64,000 nt of DNA from CAVRXZ01 sp963773035 (GTDB lineage: Bacteria; Acidobacteriota; Vicinamibacteria; Vicinamibacterales; CAVVIG01). The notes beneath the pieces were generated by a model, which saw nothing but the letters and a program-made list of their open reading frames with translations, was not told the origin of the DNA and ran no database searches. A program made the position numbers and the translations under genes. This document shows positions 1 to 9,118 of this stretch, in pieces. Numbering within the stretch: the first letter of the stretch is position 1; each line of letters opens with the position of its first letter. Where the stretch lies: assembly GCA_963773035.1 (NCBI GenBank), contig CAVYZX010000009.1, positions 372,001 to 436,000 of the forward strand. Direction: 5' to 3'.

Positions 1-1675
1 GCGATTCGTGGCCTCGAAGACCGGCACGAGATCGAGTTGACGCTCGACAACAAGCGCATCCTGCTGGCGGAGTTTGGTGGCGACGAAGATCTGGTTGCCG
101 TTCAGAAGAATCCTACAGACGCCTCGGACCGCCTCGAGGCAATGCGGTTTCGCGTGCGACTGTTCGTCAATGCCGGCCCTCGCGACATTGGCGCCGCATT
201 CATCGACGAAACACCAGTGCTGCTGAAGACCAACCGTTTGCAGCGCTTCGTTCGGGACTTCAATCCGTTCGACGCAGAAGGCGCGCCGCACGTGCAGTCG
301 ATCACGGTCACCGGCCCGTTCAATGCCGTCACATCGGAGAAACCCTCGCCGTTTCGCGTGTTTTCGTGCTGGCCCGACAGTTCTCGAGCGGAGCTGCCGT
401 GCGCCCGGCGCATCGTCTCCACTATCGCCCGCCGGGCGTACCGTCGCCCGGTGCCGGCTTCTGAAGTGGAAGACCTGCTCTCCTTCTATCGGCAGGGACG
501 GGCCAACGGATCGTTCGCGACTGGCGTCGAGCTCGTCCTGCGGCGGATCCTGGCGAGCCCGTCATTCGTGTTTCGGCCGGAGCGAGAGCCGGCAGGACTC
601 GCTCCCGGGACGCCGTATCGCATTACTGATTTCGAGCTGGCGTCGCGACTGTCGTTCTTCCTGTGGAGCAGCATCCCTGATGAAGAGCTGCTGCGGTTGG
701 CGGGTGAAGGCAGGCTGAGCCAACCCGACGTTCAGTCGCAACAGGTGCGCCGCATGCTCGCGGACTCGCGAAGCGAGGCGCTCATCACCAACTTTGCGGG
801 CCAGTGGCTGCAACTTCGCAACCTGCGGGGGATCGTGCCGAACTCGGACCTGTTCCCCGACTTCGACGACAACCTCCGTCAGGCTTTTCGTCGTGAAGCC
901 GAGCTGTTCTTTGGCAGCATCGTGAGCGAAGATCGAAACGTGCTCGATCTCTTGACGGCAGACTACACGTTCGTCAACGACCGCCTGGCCAAACACTACG
1001 GCATTTCGGGCGTGTTCGGCAGCCGCTTCCGGCGGGTCTCGCCGACCGACGACGCGCGCCGTGGGTTGCTGGGCAAGGGCGCTGTGCTACTCGTTACTTC
1101 CCATGCCAATACGACGTCGCCGGTGCTTCGGGGCAAGTGGGTGCTCGACAACATCCTGGGCGCTCCGCCGCCGCCCCCGCCGCCGGACGTGCCGGCGCTG
1201 AAAGAGCCAGAGCCCGGTGCCGCGCCGCGGACCATCCGCGCGCAGATGGAACTCCATCGCACGAACCCGACCTGCGCAGCCTGCCACAAGCGGATGGATC
1301 CGATCGGGTTCGCGTTGGAGAATTTCGACACCGTCGGCGCGTGGAGGACGACAGACGATGGCGGTGCGCCCCTCGATACCTCCGACGTGCTCGCGAACGG
1401 AACCCGCGTTGACGGTGTGTCGCAGCTGAGGCAGGCGCTTCTGGACCGGCCCACGGTGTTCGTTCAGACGCTCGTCGAAAAGTTGATGATCTATGCGCTC
1501 GGCCGCGGACTGACATACGAAGACATGCCGGCGTTACGCGCGATCGTGCGCAGCGCTCAGAACCAGAATCTTCGGTTTTCGTCGTTGGTTTCGGGAATCG
1601 TGTCGAGCGTCCCGTTTCAAATGCGCGATGCTCAACCAGGTAAAGGACTCCCGCGAGGTCGCCGCGGTTCAGTAG
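1..1675 (+). CDS. DUF1592/DUF1588/DUF1585 c-type cytochrome (5' partial)
   Basis: The gene runs in from the left edge, open from base 1. In order it shows a DUF1595-like segment (ARRAYRRPV), a DUF1592 block (ASRLSFFLWSSIPDEELL), a DUF1588 block (SHANTTSPVLRGKW) followed by a proline run, a haem-binding CAACH motif near base 1275, and a C-terminal DUF1585 block ending in VPFQMR. This is the planctomycete/acidobacterial secreted cytochrome family, usually next to a DUF1552 gene as here; its function is not established. The frame stays open to 2334, 635 bases into DUF1552, which is implausible because family members end soon after FQMR. A +1 shift after about 1620 would give a TAG at 1673-1675, 24 bases before the next gene. 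I take that as the likely end. Confidence 0.8.
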
Positions 1676-1699
1676 GAAGCGGCAGAAAGCTGAGGACGT

Positions 1700-3025
1700 G
1701 TGATCATCAAGAAGATCGCGATTCCGCGCCGGACGTTTCTGCGTGGCGTCGGCGTCACGATGGGTTTGCCCTTCCTCGAGGCGATGGTGCCAGCCGCCTC
1801 TGCAAACGCCAGCGCGGCGGCGGATCGGCCGTTACGAACGGCGTTCATCTATGTGCCGCATGGCGCCGACATGCCGTCGTGGACGCCGCCGGCGGGAGGT
1901 CCGCAAGGCGGTTTCGAGCTGTCGCAAACGCTGCAGCCCTTGAAGCCGTTCGAGGACTCTCTCGTCGTCGTCAGCAATTTGAAGCGGGCGGGGACCGTCG
2001 TCGAGATGCACGCCGCCGCGGCTTCGGGGTGGCTGAGCGGCGCGATTCCCAAGCGGACCGAAGGCGAGGACTACCGGGTCGGCGTCACGATCGACCAGAT
2101 CCTCGTGAAGCAGGTCGGACAATCTTCGCCATTTCCGTCGCTCGAGTTCGCGACAGAAGATTTCACGGGCTATGTCGGGGGTTGCACACCTGGTTTCAGC
2201 TGTGCGTACATGAACACGATCTCGTGGGCATCGGCGACGTCGCCGCTGCCGATGGAGATCAATCCACGAACGGCTTTCGAGCGTCTGTTCGGCGACAGCG
2301 GATCGGAGATCCAGCGGCAACGCCGGCAGGCTGAAGATCGCAGCATCCTCGACGCGATCGTGGAGGAGGCGCGCGGCATGCAGCGCCGCCTGGGGGCCCG
2401 CGACCGCGGCAGGGTCGCCGATTACCTCGATAGCGTGCGGGAAATCGAACGCCGCATTCAGAAGGCGGAGTCGCAGAACCGGACCGACGTCATCGCGATC
2501 GGCAAGCCGATCGGCATTCCTGAATCGTTCGAGGAACACGCCGCACTGATCTTCGACCTGATGGCGATGGCGTTTCAGGCCGACTTGACGCGCGTCTCCA
2601 CGTTCATGCTGTCGCGCGAGGCGAGCCAGCGGACGTTTCCGCAGATCGGCGTCACCGATCCGTGGCACGTCGTGTCGCATCACGGTGAGCAGCCGGAAAA
2701 GGTGGCAAGGGCGGCGAAGGTCAACGCCATGTGCGTCGGGATGTTCTCCGCCTTCCTCGAACGGCTGCGCAAGACGCCGGACGGCGACGGCTCGCTGCTG
2801 GATCACTCGCTCGTGTTCTACGGCAGCGGCATGGGCAACTCCAACGTGCACGCCACCGATCCGCTGCCAATGCTGGCTGCCGGCGGCGGAGCCGGCCGAG
2901 GCCGCCGCCATCTCGTATTGCCGGAACGCACGGAGATCGGCAACTTGTGGTTGGCGGTGGCGAACAAGTTCGGTGCGTCGCTCGACCGGTTTGGCGAAAG
3001 TACGGGTTCGGTTGATTTCTTCTAG
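1700..3025 (+). CDS. DUF1552 domain protein, Tat-exported
   Basis: A 441-residue protein with a GTG start. Residues 10-16 read RRTFLRG, followed by a hydrophobic stretch and an Ala-rich cleavage region, a twin-arginine signal. The body matches the DUF1552 family as I know it (GVTIDQIL, DLTRVSTFMLSREAS, HHGEQPEK, GSGMGNSNVH). Length is typical. It sits immediately downstream of the DUF1592 cytochrome, the usual pairing in Acidobacteriota and Planctomycetes, so the two are probably co-transcribed and act together outside the membrane. No enzymatic activity is known for the family. Confidence 0.88.
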   Translation: MIIKKIAIPRRTFLRGVGVTMGLPFLEAMVPAASANASAAADRPLRTAFIYVPHGADMPSWTPPAGGPQGGFELSQTLQPLKPFEDSLVVVSNLKRAGTVVEMHAAAASGWLSGAIPKRTEGEDYRVGVTIDQILVKQVGQSSPFPSLEFATEDFTGYVGGCTPGFSCAYMNTISWASATSPLPMEINPRTAFERLFGDSGSEIQRQRRQAEDRSILDAIVEEARGMQRRLGARDRGRVADYLDSVREIERRIQKAESQNRTDVIAIGKPIGIPESFEEHAALIFDLMAMAFQADLTRVSTFMLSREASQRTFPQIGVTDPWHVVSHHGEQPEKVARAAKVNAMCVGMFSAFLERLRKTPDGDGSLLDHSLVFYGSGMGNSNVHATDPLPMLAAGGGAGRGRRHLVLPERTEIGNLWLAVANKFGASLDRFGESTGSVDFF

Positions 3026-3054
3026 TGCATGTAATTTCGGAGATTGAGGCTCAC

Positions 3055-3933
3055 GTGACATACAGAATCTGGCGACAACTTTTCGGCTTCGTGTTGGCAT
3101 CGGGCGTGGCGTTCGGAGCCGCCGCTGCTCAGGAGCGGGCGGCGACACCAGCCCGGTCATCCGAACCACCGGCCCCGACACCACGGTTGGCAGACGGCAC
3201 TCCGAATCTGGGTCGAGTTCCCGGCGAAAAAGGTGTCTGGGACGTCCGGTGGGTTCCGGATTTTGGCGACCGCGTGGTCGGACACGAAGTGGCCGAAGCG
3301 CAGCGTAAACGAGGGTACAACCCCAATCATCCGGGCGCGGACTCTCAACCCTGGGTGCCGACGATGCCGTGGAGCGCGGCGGTCTACAACTACAACTTGA
3401 AGAACCAGGGGAAGTACGACCCCGAAGGCTACTGCTTGCCGCCGGGCGGACCTCGAATGATGGTCACGCCTTACCCGATGGAAATCATTCAACTGCCGGA
3501 GCAGAAGCGCATCATCATGACCTTCGAAGGCGCGACGCACATCTGGCGGGAGATCTACATGGACGGGCGGGAGCATCCGCGTGACGACGCATTGAATCCC
3601 ACCTATCTCGGTCACTCAATCGGGCACTGGGAAGGCGACACGCTCGTCGTGGACGTGGTTGGTTTCAACGAGAACAGCTGGCTCGATCCGCTCGGTCATC
3701 CTCACACGGGCATGTTGCATCTGATCGAGAAGTTCACGCGCACGAACAAGAACATTCTGCACTACGAGGCGACCATCGACGATCCCGGCGCCTACACGAA
3801 GACGTGGACCGTGAGCTGGGACATCGGCTGGCGCGCCAACGGTGAATTGACCGAATACATCTGCCAGGAAAACAACAAGTACCTGCACCGGTTGACGGAC
3901 GACTTCGGTCAGCCGGTATTTGGTTCGAAGTAG
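3055..3933 (+). CDS. Secreted protein of the WEGDTLVVD family, function unknown
   Basis: I chose the GTG at 3055 because a GAGG at 3045-3048 lies 6 bases upstream and a hydrophobic signal (LFGFVLASGVAFGAAAAQ) follows directly; a GTG at 3025 overlapping the previous stop is the alternative. After the signal comes LADGTPNLGRVPGEKG, then SIGHWEGDTLVVDVVGFNE and an IEKFTRTNKN segment. Two related proteins lie at 38-40 kb. The family is common in Acidobacteriota and some Proteobacteria and is uncharacterised. Location next to DUF1592/DUF1552 suggests a periplasmic role, no more. Confidence 0.72.
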   Translation: MTYRIWRQLFGFVLASGVAFGAAAAQERAATPARSSEPPAPTPRLADGTPNLGRVPGEKGVWDVRWVPDFGDRVVGHEVAEAQRKRGYNPNHPGADSQPWVPTMPWSAAVYNYNLKNQGKYDPEGYCLPPGGPRMMVTPYPMEIIQLPEQKRIIMTFEGATHIWREIYMDGREHPRDDALNPTYLGHSIGHWEGDTLVVDVVGFNENSWLDPLGHPHTGMLHLIEKFTRTNKNILHYEATIDDPGAYTKTWTVSWDIGWRANGELTEYICQENNKYLHRLTDDFGQPVFGSK

Positions 3934-3988
3934 ACGGGCCCCGATGAGAGAGAGCCGAGCCGGCAAGATTGCTGTCGTGCAGCCCTTC

Positions 3989-4163
3989 AGAGCCTGCGAA
4001 TCAATCGCCTGTGTGGCTTCCGGCTTCAGTGTGGCTTCCGGCTTCAGCCGGAAGTTCAATGCCGGCGGCCCTCTTCCGCCTAAAGGCGGAAGCCACACGA
4101 AAAAATGTCGCGGAAGCCACACGCCTAAAGGCGGAAGCCACACGAGAAAAGTTCACAGGCTCT
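3989..4163. repeat. REPIN-like palindromic element 1
   Basis: The ends are complementary: AGAGCCTGCGAA at 3989-4000 pairs with TTCACAGGCTCT at 4152-4163. Inside are hairpins of the type CTTCCGGCTTCAGCCGGAAG and CTTCCGCCTAAAGGCGGAAG, separated by a GCCGGCGGCC spacer and flanked by GTGTGGCTTCC / GGAAGCCACAC. Extra half-units make this copy longer than the others. Its right edge runs into the signal-peptide coding region of the ankyrin gene. Confidence 0.85.
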
Positions 4164-4204
4164 TCAGGCTTGCCGGACCGGTTGCGGTCGCGTTCTCGAT
4201 CATC

Positions 4205-5814
4205 GTGTGTGGGAATCGCATGATCACCGCGGCGGCGGCACCATCCGAGCTCCTGGCCGCCGTCAGGACTGGCGATACGGCTGCCGTGCGCGCATTGGTA
4301 CGGAAGCATGCCGACATCAACGCTGCCGACGTGGACGGGACGACCGCACTGCACTGGGCTGTGCGTGCGGACGATCAGCCCACGGCCGCGCTGCTCGTCA
4401 GCGCCGGCTCGGACGTCAACGCTGCGAATCGTTACGGCGTCGACGCCGCTATCGATTGCCGCACGCAACGGGAACGCGGCGCTCCTGCGATTGCTGATCG
4501 ATGCCGGGGCTCGAACCGGCGCCGCAGATGAAAGGCTGCCAGATGGTCAGACGCTCCTGATGCACGCGGCGCGGACCGGCAACGCCGAGGCAGTTTCGGT
4601 GCTGATCAGGACAGGGTGCCGACGTCAACGCGCACGAGCGGCGTCTGGGCACAACGGCGCTGACATGGGCTGTCACCGAGGATCGGGCCGCCGCGGCGCG
4701 AGTCCTGCTCGATGCCGGCGCGAATCCGAACGCGCGGTCGGCTCTCACGCGCTATCCACATACGCCGCCAGCGGTCGTAGGAGACGCGCTCGAAGAAGGT
4801 GTGTCGTACGTCGGCCAGACGGTTCTGCCCAAGGGAGACTGGACGCCGCTCATGTACGCCGCGCGTCAGGGAGCGTTGTCCGCGGCTCGAGTGCTGATCG
4901 AATCCAGGGCCGATTTGAACCTGACCGATCCCGACGGCACCTCGGCGCTGATGTTCGCGATCATCAACGGCCATTACGACGTCGCGGAGCTTCTGTTGCA
5001 GCGCGGCGCCGATCCGAACCTGCCCGACCGCACCGGCATGACACCGCTGTACGCGGCCGTGGACATGCACACACTGGCTTTCACGTTCGGCAGGCCAGAC
5101 GTGCCGCGGGCGACCGTTGAGACCACGGTTGGAATGATCCGGACTTTGTTGTCTTCCAGTGCGGATCCAAATGCGCGCTTGAAGACGCGCATCCTCAAGA
5201 GGGTCTACAACGCGGGGGATCCCAAGCTCGCCGAAGGCGCCACTCCGCTGATGCGTGCCGCGAGGGGAGGCGATGCCCGTGTGATGCGGATGCTGATCGA
5301 GGGGGGAGCCGACCCGGGCCTCGTTCAAACCAACGGCAATTCCCTTTTGATTCTCGCCGTCGGCAGCGATGGCCGGGGCCGCGATGGCGAGGACGCCGAG
5401 GCCGACAAGCTCGAGGCGATGAACGTGTGCTTCGATGTCGGCGTGCCGGTGAATGCCGTTAATGCCGCGGGCGATACGGCCGCGCACCTTGCCGCCACTT
5501 CGAAGTCCGCCTCTCCGAAAGTCCTCGAGCTGCTCGCGGAGCACGGCGTCAAGTTCGACGTGAAGAACAAGGCGGGCCGCACGCCACTCGACGCGGCACT
5601 GCGCGCCCGCGACACGGCTCCTGAAAAAATCGCCTTGCTTCGTCGCCTGACGCCGGATGGGCCGTCGAGCGACAGCGTTGACGCAACTAGGGCGGCCATA
5701 GCGCCGAGACCAATTGCTTTCCTTGTGTCCTGGTGCATGGGTCACGGCTGTCGTGTACGGCTCGCAAACCGTCTGAAGGCCCAGATTGTCACCGGCCCGG
5801 CGGCGGTCACCTGA
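4205..5814 (+). CDS. Ankyrin-repeat protein, broken by two frameshifts
   Basis: Ankyrin repeats run through three successive frames. The first frame (to about 4441) carries ELLAAVRTGDTAAVRALV and GTTALHWAVRADDQPTAALL. After one extra base near 4442 the second frame gives TPLSIAARNGNAALLRLLI and GQTLLMHAARTGNAEAVSVL. After another extra base near 4617 the third frame gives TALTWAVTEDRAAAARVLL and continues to 5814 (GDWTPLMYAARQGALSAARV and further repeats). About eight repeats are visible. The start is uncertain: candidates are GTG 4205 and ATG 4220, and a signal-like hydrophobic segment begins upstream inside the repeat element. Ankyrin proteins mediate protein binding; the partner is unknown. 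Confidence 0.72.
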
Positions 5815-5845
5815 ACGACACGAGAAACGGCCGGAGCAAGACTCG

Positions 5846-8539
5846 ATGAATCTGGCGAGCGGTACTCGTCTGGGGCCATACGAAATCGTCGACCTTCTGG
5901 GTCGAGGTGGGATGGGCGAGGTCTACCGCGCCCGCGATTCTCGGCTCGGACGGGACGTGGCCATCAAGGTCTCCGCCGAACAATTCAACGAACGTTTCGA
6001 GCGCGAGGCTCGGGCTGCCGCGTCGCTCAATCATCTCAACATCTGTACGCTGCACGACGTCGGACCCAACTACCTCGTCATGGAGGTGGTCGAAGGACCT
6101 ACGCTCGCCGACAGGATCAAAGCCGGACCGATCCCACTGGATGAAGCGCTGGCAGTCGCTCGCCAGATTGCCGACGCGCTCGAAGCTGCACACGACAAGG
6201 ACGTCGTTCACCGCGACCTCAAGCCAGGCAACATCAAGATCAAAGCGGATGGGACCGTGAAGGTGCTGGACTTCGGCCTCGCGAAACTTGGGGCAGGAGG
6301 GGCTGGAAGGGCAGGAGAGGCGGGAGGGGCAGGAGGGGCGGGAGGGGCAGGAAGGGCAGGAGGGGTTGGAGGAGAGCTCACGAACTCGCCGACGTTGAAC
6401 CTGGGTGCGACTCAGGCCGGCATGATCCTCGGAACTGCCGCGTACATGTCTCCCGAGCAGGCTCGCGGCAAGTCGGTGGACAAACGCGCCGACATCTGGG
6501 CATTCGGAGCCGTGCTGTACGAGATGCTCACCGGGAAGAAAGCATTCGACGGTGAAGACGTCTCGATGATTCTGGCCGCAGTCATTCAGACCGAGCCGCG
6601 GCTGGACAGCGTGCCCAGCAGGGTGCACCGGCTAATCAAGAGCTGTCTGGAAAAAGATCCGAAGAAGCGATTGCGGGACATCGGCGACGCGTGGAAGTTG
6701 CTCGATGAGGCGACCACATCGGCGCCGGCACGCTCCCCACTCATGAAGCTCGGGTGGGTGGCCGCGGCAGTTCTGGCGGCGGTCTCGGCGCTTGCTCTCT
6801 GGGCGCCGTGGCGTAAAGCCGATCGCGCTGACGATCGACCGTTGACTCGTCTCGAAGTTGATTTGGGATCCGACGTTTCACTAGAGCCCCTGCTCACACC
6901 GACGCCGAGCACGGTGCTTATTTCTCCGGACGGGACGCGGCTCGTGTATTCGGCCAGTTCCCCTGGCGGACCGCGGCGGCTCTTCACGCGGCGCATGGAT
7001 CAGCCTAACGCCACCGCGCTTGTCGGCACTGAGGGAGCATTGAGTCCGTTTTTCTCGCCGGACGGGCGATGGGTTGCATTCTTCGACGGCAGAAGAATGA
7101 AAAAGATCTCGGTCGATGGTGGCGCGGCCGTTCCGCTAGGGGAGTTCAACATCTTTGCCGGAGCGAGCTGGGGCGAGGACGGCAATCTCATTATAGGGTC
7201 CGGGCTCAACAAAGGACTCGTCCGCGTTCCCTCTAACGGTGGAGCAGAAGAAGTCGTGCTCGAACTCGCTGGCGATGAGCTCTTTCATTCCGTTCCCCAA
7301 ATCCTGCCCGGAACGAAGGCCGCGCTGATCGCTGTCTATGGCACACCGCCGGGCGTCGACAAGGCCAACATCGACGTCGTCTCGTTTGCCGATCGTCGGC
7401 GAAAGACGCTGGTGCGCGGAGCAACTTCGGCTCGATATCTAATGAGCGGTCACCTCGTCTATACGAACCGAAATACGATGTTTGCGATGCCGTTCGACCT
7501 TGAAGCACTAGAAACACGAGGGACGGCAGTGCCGGTGCTGGACGATGTGGCGTTTGACGCGAGTGCGGGTTTTGCGCAGTTCGACGTGTCTGCCGGCGGC
7601 ACGCTTGTGTATCGCAGAACGCAGGGCGGTATCAACGCGATGACTCTTCGGTGGCTTGACGCGGCTGGTAAGCAGACGCCTCTGGCAGCCAAGGCTGCTA
7701 TCTACTCGCCGCCACGCCTCTCTCCTGACGGCAAACGCGTGCTGATGGTGTCGGCCGAAGGAACGGGCCAGGACGTGTGGGTTTACGACGAACAGCGGGA
7801 TGCCATGACGCGGCTGACCTTTGGTGGAGGCACGTATGTGAATCCCGCCTGGAGCCCGGATGGACAATACGTCGTCATCGGGTCGATTGGAAATGGCATC
7901 TTCTGGACGCGCGCCGACGGCGCTGGTCAGCCACAAGTGCTGGTTGCCGGCAAGACTCTTCAGTTTCCAGGATCGTTCACGCCCGACGGAAAGCGATTAG
8001 CGTACCAACAGGTTGACGGTTCGCCGCAAATCTGGACGGTACCAATCGAAGACGAAAGCGGCCGGCCGAAAGCCGGCAAACCTGAGCCGTTCATCACGAC
8101 TCAGTTCTCCGACCAGAGCCCCGTATTCTCACCAGACGGCCGGTGGATCGCTTATCAGTCGAACGAGTCCGGGACTTTTGAGGTGTATGTGCGGGCATTT
8201 CCGGCGCCGGCGTCCGGAGGAGGTAAATGGCAAATCTCGAACAGCGGTGGAACCTCACCGGTTTGGTCCCGCAGCGGTCGAGAACTGCTCTATCGGGCCG
8301 GCGACCAGGTGATGAGCGTGAGCTACATCGTGAACGCCGGCTCGTTTGTTGCTGAAAAGCCACGGGTGTGGGCGGAGAAGTTGGGAGGTGCGAGTGGCTT
8401 CGATCTGTCTCCCGACGGCAAGCGCCTCATCGTAACGATGCCAGTGGCAAGTTCACAGACGCCAAGAGCCGATCACCACGTTGTGTTTCTCTTGAACTTC
8501 TTCGACGAGCTTCGCCGGCGAGTACCTGTCGGCAAGTAG
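5846..8539 (+). CDS. Ser/Thr protein kinase with C-terminal TolB/WD40-like propeller
   Basis: An 897-residue receptor-type kinase. The kinase domain spans residues 12-290: glycine loop GRGGMG at 19-24, Lys41 in VAIK, HRDLKPGN from 122, DFG at 142-144 and SPEQ at 202. A single membrane segment lies near 302-322. The rest is an extracytoplasmic PD40/TolB-like propeller with repeated SPDGRW-type blades. The activation loop contains a 29-residue Gly/Ala run (149-177), which is unusual. ATG 5846 is chosen because LGPYEIVDLLG begins just after it; the frame is open upstream to 5786. The ligand and substrates are unknown. Confidence 0.92.
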   Translation: MNLASGTRLGPYEIVDLLGRGGMGEVYRARDSRLGRDVAIKVSAEQFNERFEREARAAASLNHLNICTLHDVGPNYLVMEVVEGPTLADRIKAGPIPLDEALAVARQIADALEAAHDKDVVHRDLKPGNIKIKADGTVKVLDFGLAKLGAGGAGRAGEAGGAGGAGGAGRAGGVGGELTNSPTLNLGATQAGMILGTAAYMSPEQARGKSVDKRADIWAFGAVLYEMLTGKKAFDGEDVSMILAAVIQTEPRLDSVPSRVHRLIKSCLEKDPKKRLRDIGDAWKLLDEATTSAPARSPLMKLGWVAAAVLAAVSALALWAPWRKADRADDRPLTRLEVDLGSDVSLEPLLTPTPSTVLISPDGTRLVYSASSPGGPRRLFTRRMDQPNATALVGTEGALSPFFSPDGRWVAFFDGRRMKKISVDGGAAVPLGEFNIFAGASWGEDGNLIIGSGLNKGLVRVPSNGGAEEVVLELAGDELFHSVPQILPGTKAALIAVYGTPPGVDKANIDVVSFADRRRKTLVRGATSARYLMSGHLVYTNRNTMFAMPFDLEALETRGTAVPVLDDVAFDASAGFAQFDVSAGGTLVYRRTQGGINAMTLRWLDAAGKQTPLAAKAAIYSPPRLSPDGKRVLMVSAEGTGQDVWVYDEQRDAMTRLTFGGGTYVNPAWSPDGQYVVIGSIGNGIFWTRADGAGQPQVLVAGKTLQFPGSFTPDGKRLAYQQVDGSPQIWTVPIEDESGRPKAGKPEPFITTQFSDQSPVFSPDGRWIAYQSNESGTFEVYVRAFPAPASGGGKWQISNSGGTSPVWSRSGRELLYRAGDQVMSVSYIVNAGSFVAEKPRVWAEKLGGASGFDLSPDGKRLIVTMPVASSQTPRADHHVVFLLNFFDELRRRVPVGK
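6290..6376 (+). repeat. GGGGCAGGA-type minisatellite inside a kinase activation loop
   Basis: Roughly nine imperfect 9-base units (GGGGCAGGA, GGGGCGGGA, AAGGGCAGGA) encode Gly-Ala-Gly-Arg residues between DFG and SPEQ of the kinase. The same sequence word recurs in non-coding DNA at 63734-63818. Confidence 0.85.
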
Positions 8540-8559
8540 GCTTCGTGAAACTCCGCAGG

Positions 8560-8889
8560 TTACGGGCGGCTTTCGCCAATCGCGGCGAGGCGGGCAATCA
8601 CATCCTCGTGGAGCACGCGCATGAAGCGCCGTGTTTCCTCGTCGCCCGCCTGGATCTCCCTACGGAGACTTGCCTCTACCTTGCGAATCTCACCTAGAAG
8701 GGCTTCGTCGCCCGCACGTATCTCGAAGCGCATCTCGGAGCGCACGAGTTGAATCTCCGACCGCACTGCAGAAAACTCCTCACGAACCTCGGTTCGAAAT
8801 TGCAGAAACTGCGTTTCGAGCGAGATTACACGTTCAGGCAATTCTCGCAGGGATTGCATCTGCTGCTCCGGGGGCGAAGACGGTAGCAT
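8560..8889 (-). CDS. Small coiled-coil protein
   Basis: A 109-residue protein with heptad-like spacing of hydrophobic residues and many Glu/Arg (SLETQFLQFRTEVREEF, IRKVEASLRREIQAGDEE), ending MRVLHEDVIARLAAIGE. No signal peptide or membrane segment. I do not recognise a named family. The broken gene at 37.7-38.2 kb has the same overall design. It converges with the kinase gene, whose stop lies 20 bases away. It is probably real because of the organised heptads and ATG start, but the function is unknown. Confidence 0.6.
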   Translation of the reverse strand: MLPSSPPEQQMQSLRELPERVISLETQFLQFRTEVREEFSAVRSEIQLVRSEMRFEIRAGDEALLGEIRKVEASLRREIQAGDEETRRFMRVLHEDVIARLAAIGESRP

Positions 8890-8972
8890 CGTCGAGGCGA
8901 AGGACGCAAGTCTGGATGCCAGCTGCTGAATCCCTCCTTGGCCTCTAGTCCAGGGCTCAGGGATCGGGGCGC

Positions 8973-9112
8973 AGGGCCTGTGAATTTGTCATGTGGCTTC
9001 CGCCTTCAGGCGGAAGAGAGCTGCCGGCATCGATCTTCCGGCTGAAGCCGGAAGCCACACATGAGTCATGGCTAAAGCCGGAAGCCACACACGCGATTGA
9101 TTCACACGCTCT
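8973..9112. repeat. REPIN-like palindromic element 2
   Basis: AGGGCCTGTGAA at 8973-8984 pairs with TTCACACGCTCT at 9101-9112. Between them lie two hairpins, CTTCCGCCTTCAGGCGGAAG and CTTCCGGCTGAAGCCGGAAG, a CTGCCGGCATCGAT spacer, and one extra half-unit. It occupies most of the space between the coiled-coil gene start and the SagB-like gene stop. Confidence 0.87.
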
Positions 9113-9118
9113 CAGGGC

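Noticed and set aside
4013..4145. Insertion sequence remnant near the ankyrin gene
   Set aside because: There is no transposase coding and no target-site duplication; the sequence is explained by the REPIN-like family found at four other places.
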